Of a stretch of DNA of 64,000 nucleotides, positions 60,419 to 64,000 are shown in pieces; the stretch's first letter is position 1; every line of letters begins with the position of its first letter. The notes below the pieces were generated by a model. The model was not told where the DNA came from. It searched no databases and saw nothing but the letters and a program-made list of their open reading frames with translations. The DNA is from Protopterus annectens. Its lineage: Eukaryota > Chordata > Ceratodontiformes > Protopteridae. The translations under genes and the position numbers were made by a program. The stretch covers positions 863,905,071-863,969,070 of the forward strand of contig NC_056731.1 in NCBI RefSeq assembly GCF_019279795.1, written 5' to 3'.

Positions 60419-61142
60419 TAAGCTTTGATGTGTGCTAATATGTCTATTTGTGGAGTAAGCATGGCTGTAGGTATGTTTTGACCTGCTACGTCTGTCATTT
60501 CTACAGAGCACCTCCCACTTTCATCATTTGTAGAGGTGACAGCCCTATAGGAACTATATGTACAGCTGGGACATTTGACAAGTCCACACATACCTGCGGT
60601 CAATACTAAACTGACTACTTCAGCACTTTTCATACCTTCAGATTTGTCTTGTAGTGGTATAGTCGATGATACTGTTTCCTATAACATGTATCTGTTTCTG
60701 ATACAAGATATGTCATTTTATTACACCACTACACACAATATATGGAGAAATCACAGGCCAGATGCCATTACATTCCTTTTGTAGGACACACCCGCCCAGA
60801 GTGTTGTGTTCCTCACAAAAGCCAACAGGTGCTGATCAAAACATATTCTGCTATCATCTACCTTATGTGTTCGCCGGTATTTGCACTTTCCGTCAGTGGC
60901 AGAACTCACATGCGTGTGTGGGAGACTGAACACTGTATTGGGGACACTGCATAGCACCCTGAGGGACACATTTATGCTGTTTCTATTAACCTTCCACATT
61001 GACTATCACAGGGCATTAGTATTCATCCAGATTTGTCGAGGTACATGCTTTTGACTTATACATATTTTGTCATTTGTCATCATGTCTTTCTTCACACCTG
61101 TCCACCTAATCGCACTAGTTCTGTACATTTATTTAGGTCAGG
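60419..61142. other. Unassigned flank
   Basis: No gene or repeat was recognised outside the right end. Confidence 0.4.
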
Positions 61143-61150
61143 GTTACCTT

Positions 61151-61455
61151 CATACCTCTCAACTGTACACATTTTGGGTAAATGTCCCGAACTTAGACGT
61201 CTGATTTTGTTCCTTTTTTAATAATATTGTGCCTTTCTGGTAATTTAGTGGGAAGTCATTTGGGACTGTGGGGTTAAACAATAATGACAGACATTTGTTG
61301 TTTACAATTAATAACCCTCAAAACATTCATACTATTGACTGATCCATTATTCTATCAACGTTCTGACTTTGTAAGAGGAATATTTGAGATATTCCCTATT
61401 TGTACTTATTTTAAAATGCCTTTGTCCAGATGTCTTATTCTGATTGAGAGGTATG
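61151..61455. mobile_element. hAT-like MITE, complete, 305 bp, with 8-bp TSD
   Basis: It begins CATACCTCTCAAC and ends GATTGAGAGGTATG. The flanks are GTTACCTT (61143-61150) and GTTACCAT (61456-61463), an 8-bp TSD with one mismatch. The 3' part contains ATGCCTTTGTCCAGATGTC, the signature found in the 7.4-8.0 kb array and in fragments elsewhere. There is no coding capacity. Terminal repeat and TSD length point to the hAT superfamily. Confidence 0.8.
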
Positions 61456-61463
61456 GTTACCAT

Positions 61464-62180
61464 CTTATTCGCACGCATGTGCGTCCATGATAATCGCTTA
61501 CACAACACTAATATAACTCCCTACGTCTTTCCCCAATAGTTTACACGATATCCAGTAGATGGGTTCTTCATTTTAGGAAGTTAGAGGCGTCTGCTATACC
61601 CACATAGGTATATTAATCACTCCCATGGGGCGGACCTCATAAATCTGTGCCAACCAACACCTAGGCACCTAGGCCCATTATTGCATACCCATGATTCCCA
61701 GACCTGACACCCCTCCACAGTAGTCATAGCACATATTTAATGTGAGCGATAATAAAGTATGACAACACTTCTAAGCACTATCCACTCTCCGCATGTCGGT
61801 ACATATGTCTTACATTCTGTCAACCCATGTGTTATTACACTTGCACAAGCTACTGTTGCATGTACAGCTATACTGTAGTTGTGGATGACACTTCTTTGCA
61901 GCAATCATTACAGGACAGTGCGTTTATAGATTCACTATTTTTGGAGTCCTGCAAAGGACACCTATATCCATGTTTAAAGAGTAGGACATACAGATCTGGC
62001 ACACTGATACTTTCCGGGCAGTAGTTTTGAGAGCAGCAGTGTATTTACCTTAATTGCATGTCTGTTATGTGTATCCATACTAGCTATGGTGTAACCTATT
62101 TATGTACATGTGTTATATCTACGAGGACATTTGTTTATATGTTTGTTAGGTATATATCAATTGATGTTGTATGTGTTTGA

Positions 62181-62183
<3 letters not shown>
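61464..62183. other. Unassigned sequence
   Basis: Nothing was recognised. Confidence 0.4.

Positions 62184-62268
<85 letters not shown>
62184..62268. repeat. (AT)n microsatellite
   Basis: About 42 AT units without interruption. Confidence 0.95.
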
Positions 62269-62271
<3 letters not shown>

Positions 62272-63069
62272 TGCACATTCTTTATTTCATATATTTATTT
62301 AGTTTAAGTCTGTGGATATATATATCTATACACAAATGTATATATCCATATATAGACATTACGTTTAGAAACCAGCATTCATTTGCTATGCTGTGAGCGG
62401 ATTACACACGCACAGGCGCATTTGCATTTCCTTATTGTGGGTTATGCACAGGCACACATGCATATCCTTATTGTGGGTTACATATGTTTACTAAGTCTTT
62501 GTGCTTACATGGGCTTTATTACTTGTGACAGTACCAGTAAAATATCTGTAATCCGGTTAACGGACATATGCAAAACACATGTTCACCTTTACATATTTAA
62601 ATGTCTGTACAGCACAGACGCATTCATTACACTTTAACATTATATGTGCTGTAGTCGTAGTTGAACCGGGACTGCATTCACATTGGCCGGATGCTGTAAC
62701 CACTATACGTTTGGTGTTCTGACTCATTTATATGCATACCCATAGTACATAGCTACATTAACATATGCCTCACCGCTTCACTTACGACACAGGCATCCAT
62801 TCTCCTGCTGGGAAAAATGCGGTACTACATATTACACATTCCCTATTCCCTACTGCTCTGGACCCAAGCTGCATATTTCATCACTGCAGGGATATTCAGA
62901 ACCCTAAGGCTTATAGTCCTGACACATACAAGTCTTTAATTGTCAGGGTGTTCATGTGGTGATCTGGGTTTAGGCTTGTCCGCCTGGTGAACGGAACTGA
63001 CCTGACCGTGTTCAAATGTCAGACAAAGCACATGGACAGACTTTGTCCATTTTAAACATTTTGTCTGTG
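62269..63069. other. Unassigned sequence
   Basis: A minor doublet (TTCCTTATTGTGGGTTA-like) lies at about 62428-62485. Nothing else was seen. Confidence 0.4.
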
Positions 63070-63320
63070 TTTACAGACACAGGTGTTTGGGCACCTGTCA
63101 GCAGCTTATAATGTTGGCAATACATAATATGGGTGGGGGTAGTTACAATACATAATCCACGGTGTTGGTGTTCCCATTCACATTATTTTACTTGAGTTTA
63201 CAGGCACAGGTGTTTGGGCACCTGTCAGCAGCTTATAATGTTGGCAATACATAATATGGGTGGGGATGGTTACAATACATTATCCACGGTGAGTGGTGTT
63301 CAAATTCACATTTGACTATT
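63070..63320. repeat. Tandem duplication, 127-bp unit, two copies
   Basis: Copies start at 63070 and 63197, both with CACAGGTGTTTGGGCACCTG (whose CAGGTG/CACCTG forms a small hairpin) and AGCAGCTTATAATGTTGGC. Only a few mismatches were seen. Confidence 0.9.
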
Positions 63321-63549
63321 TCCTGTATTCATTCATATGAGGATTATTATTTTGGACATGAATTAGCTATGAATTAACTACAGGTATGCAGTAGTACAGT
63401 AAACATATGTGAAGGTTTGTTACAGTAAGAATGTACGGACCTCTGTAATACTCGGGGACTACGCCCACATCCTTCACAACATTTCATGCTAATGTACATA
63501 CTATTATTCAGTGAACTTTTGAAGTTTGTGAGAGCAGTACTTACATCTA

Positions 63550-63620
63550 TCCCTATTTTTCCACCCGTCATTTTAGGCTTTGTCCAGATTTTGTTGCTGT
63601 AATAGGTTGAGTGGTGGTGT
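63550..63620. mobile_element. 3' end fragment of the hAT-like MITE family
   Basis: CATTTTAGGCTTTGTCCAGA, then TTGCTGTAATAGGTTGAG, matches the MITE 3' end. Confidence 0.55.
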
Positions 63621-63669
63621 CGGTATGTGATTGGGTTGAATATATACTGTCGATAATTCAGTGGGGAGT

Positions 63670-64000
63670 AGGGTTACCACCTCTTCCTCTTTGCGAGGGG
63701 AAGTCCCACTTTGGACAGTTGTGTCCTGCGACAACACCTAAGACATGGCAAGTGTCCTGTGATTTTAAGACACAGGTATATTTCTTATTTTCTTTAATAG
63801 TTGCTTGATACAGGTATTTTGTATCTGAAACACATAACTATTATTTGGGTTAGCATAAGCTATTCACATGCTATGACATAAGCTTTTATCTTGGCAAACA
63901 AGTGTAATTCTGTCCTTTGCACTGGCCGGGGGTATGTTTTATCCTGCAAATTCCCACATTTCTACATGGGATGTCCCACCTTGGGCATCTGAACAGGTGG
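63670..64000. mobile_element. MITE-like element running to the window edge
   Basis: It starts with GGGTTACCACCTCTTCC, and the window ends with CTGAACAGGTGG, which would continue the inverted end of the same form. Both sides carry GTCCCAC(C/T)TTGG just inside. The last bases and any TSD lie beyond the window. Confidence 0.5.

Overview
This is eukaryotic, almost certainly vertebrate, DNA with no recognisable host protein-coding gene. The evidence is the repeat inventory: CR1-clade LINEs whose ORF1 carries an SGNH-esterase-like domain, a full-length L1-clade LINE with poly(A) and long target-site duplications (TSDs), a decayed Tx1/L1-like reverse transcriptase, tRNA-derived SINEs, hAT-like MITEs, long CA/AT microsatellites, and a very large PIF/Harbinger DNA transposon. 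The mixture suits a repeat-rich non-mammalian vertebrate such as an amphibian, lungfish or similar lineage. I cannot name a species from sequence alone.

Layout. 0-0.35 kb: the edge of a minus-strand Myb/SANT-like ORF that runs off the window. 0.7-2.3 kb: tandem duplications. 2.5-6.6 kb: a near-complete CR1 LINE, interrupted by a tRNA-derived SINE whose tail matches the CR1 tail. 7.0-8.0 kb: a truncated CR1, then a satellite-like array built from the end of a hAT-like MITE. 9.5-12.6 kb: an array of ~490-bp units. 12.6-16.35 kb: an older CR1 copy. 16.65-17.1 kb: an inverted L1 fragment. 17.42-25.09 kb: a full-length L1 with a 19-bp TSD, an unusually long gap between ORF1 and ORF2, and a 64-bp palindrome in that gap. 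25-37 kb: mostly unassigned AT-rich sequence with a 275-bp MITE, a tRNA SINE, a 152-bp CA microsatellite and a Tx1-like LINE fragment.

37.3-60.4 kb is the most interesting part. It is a ~23-kb segment with different base texture (rich in TGTG/CACA), bounded by matching inverted termini with homologous subterminal blocks. Just inside each end lies a Harbinger transposase gene pointing inward. The left one is nearly intact, with a full DDE triad and one internal stop. The right one is heavily decayed. A three-exon Myb/SANT-like gene, the usual second gene of PIF/Harbinger elements, lies between them. The segment has since received CR1 fragments and grown minisatellites. I read it as one giant Harbinger element, or a composite made of two inverted Harbinger ends. 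In this family the transposase cuts and the Myb-like partner is thought to recruit it to DNA and to the nucleus.

60.4-64 kb: AT-rich sequence with a complete 305-bp copy of the same hAT-like MITE family (8-bp TSD), an AT microsatellite, a 127-bp tandem duplication and another MITE end cut by the window border.
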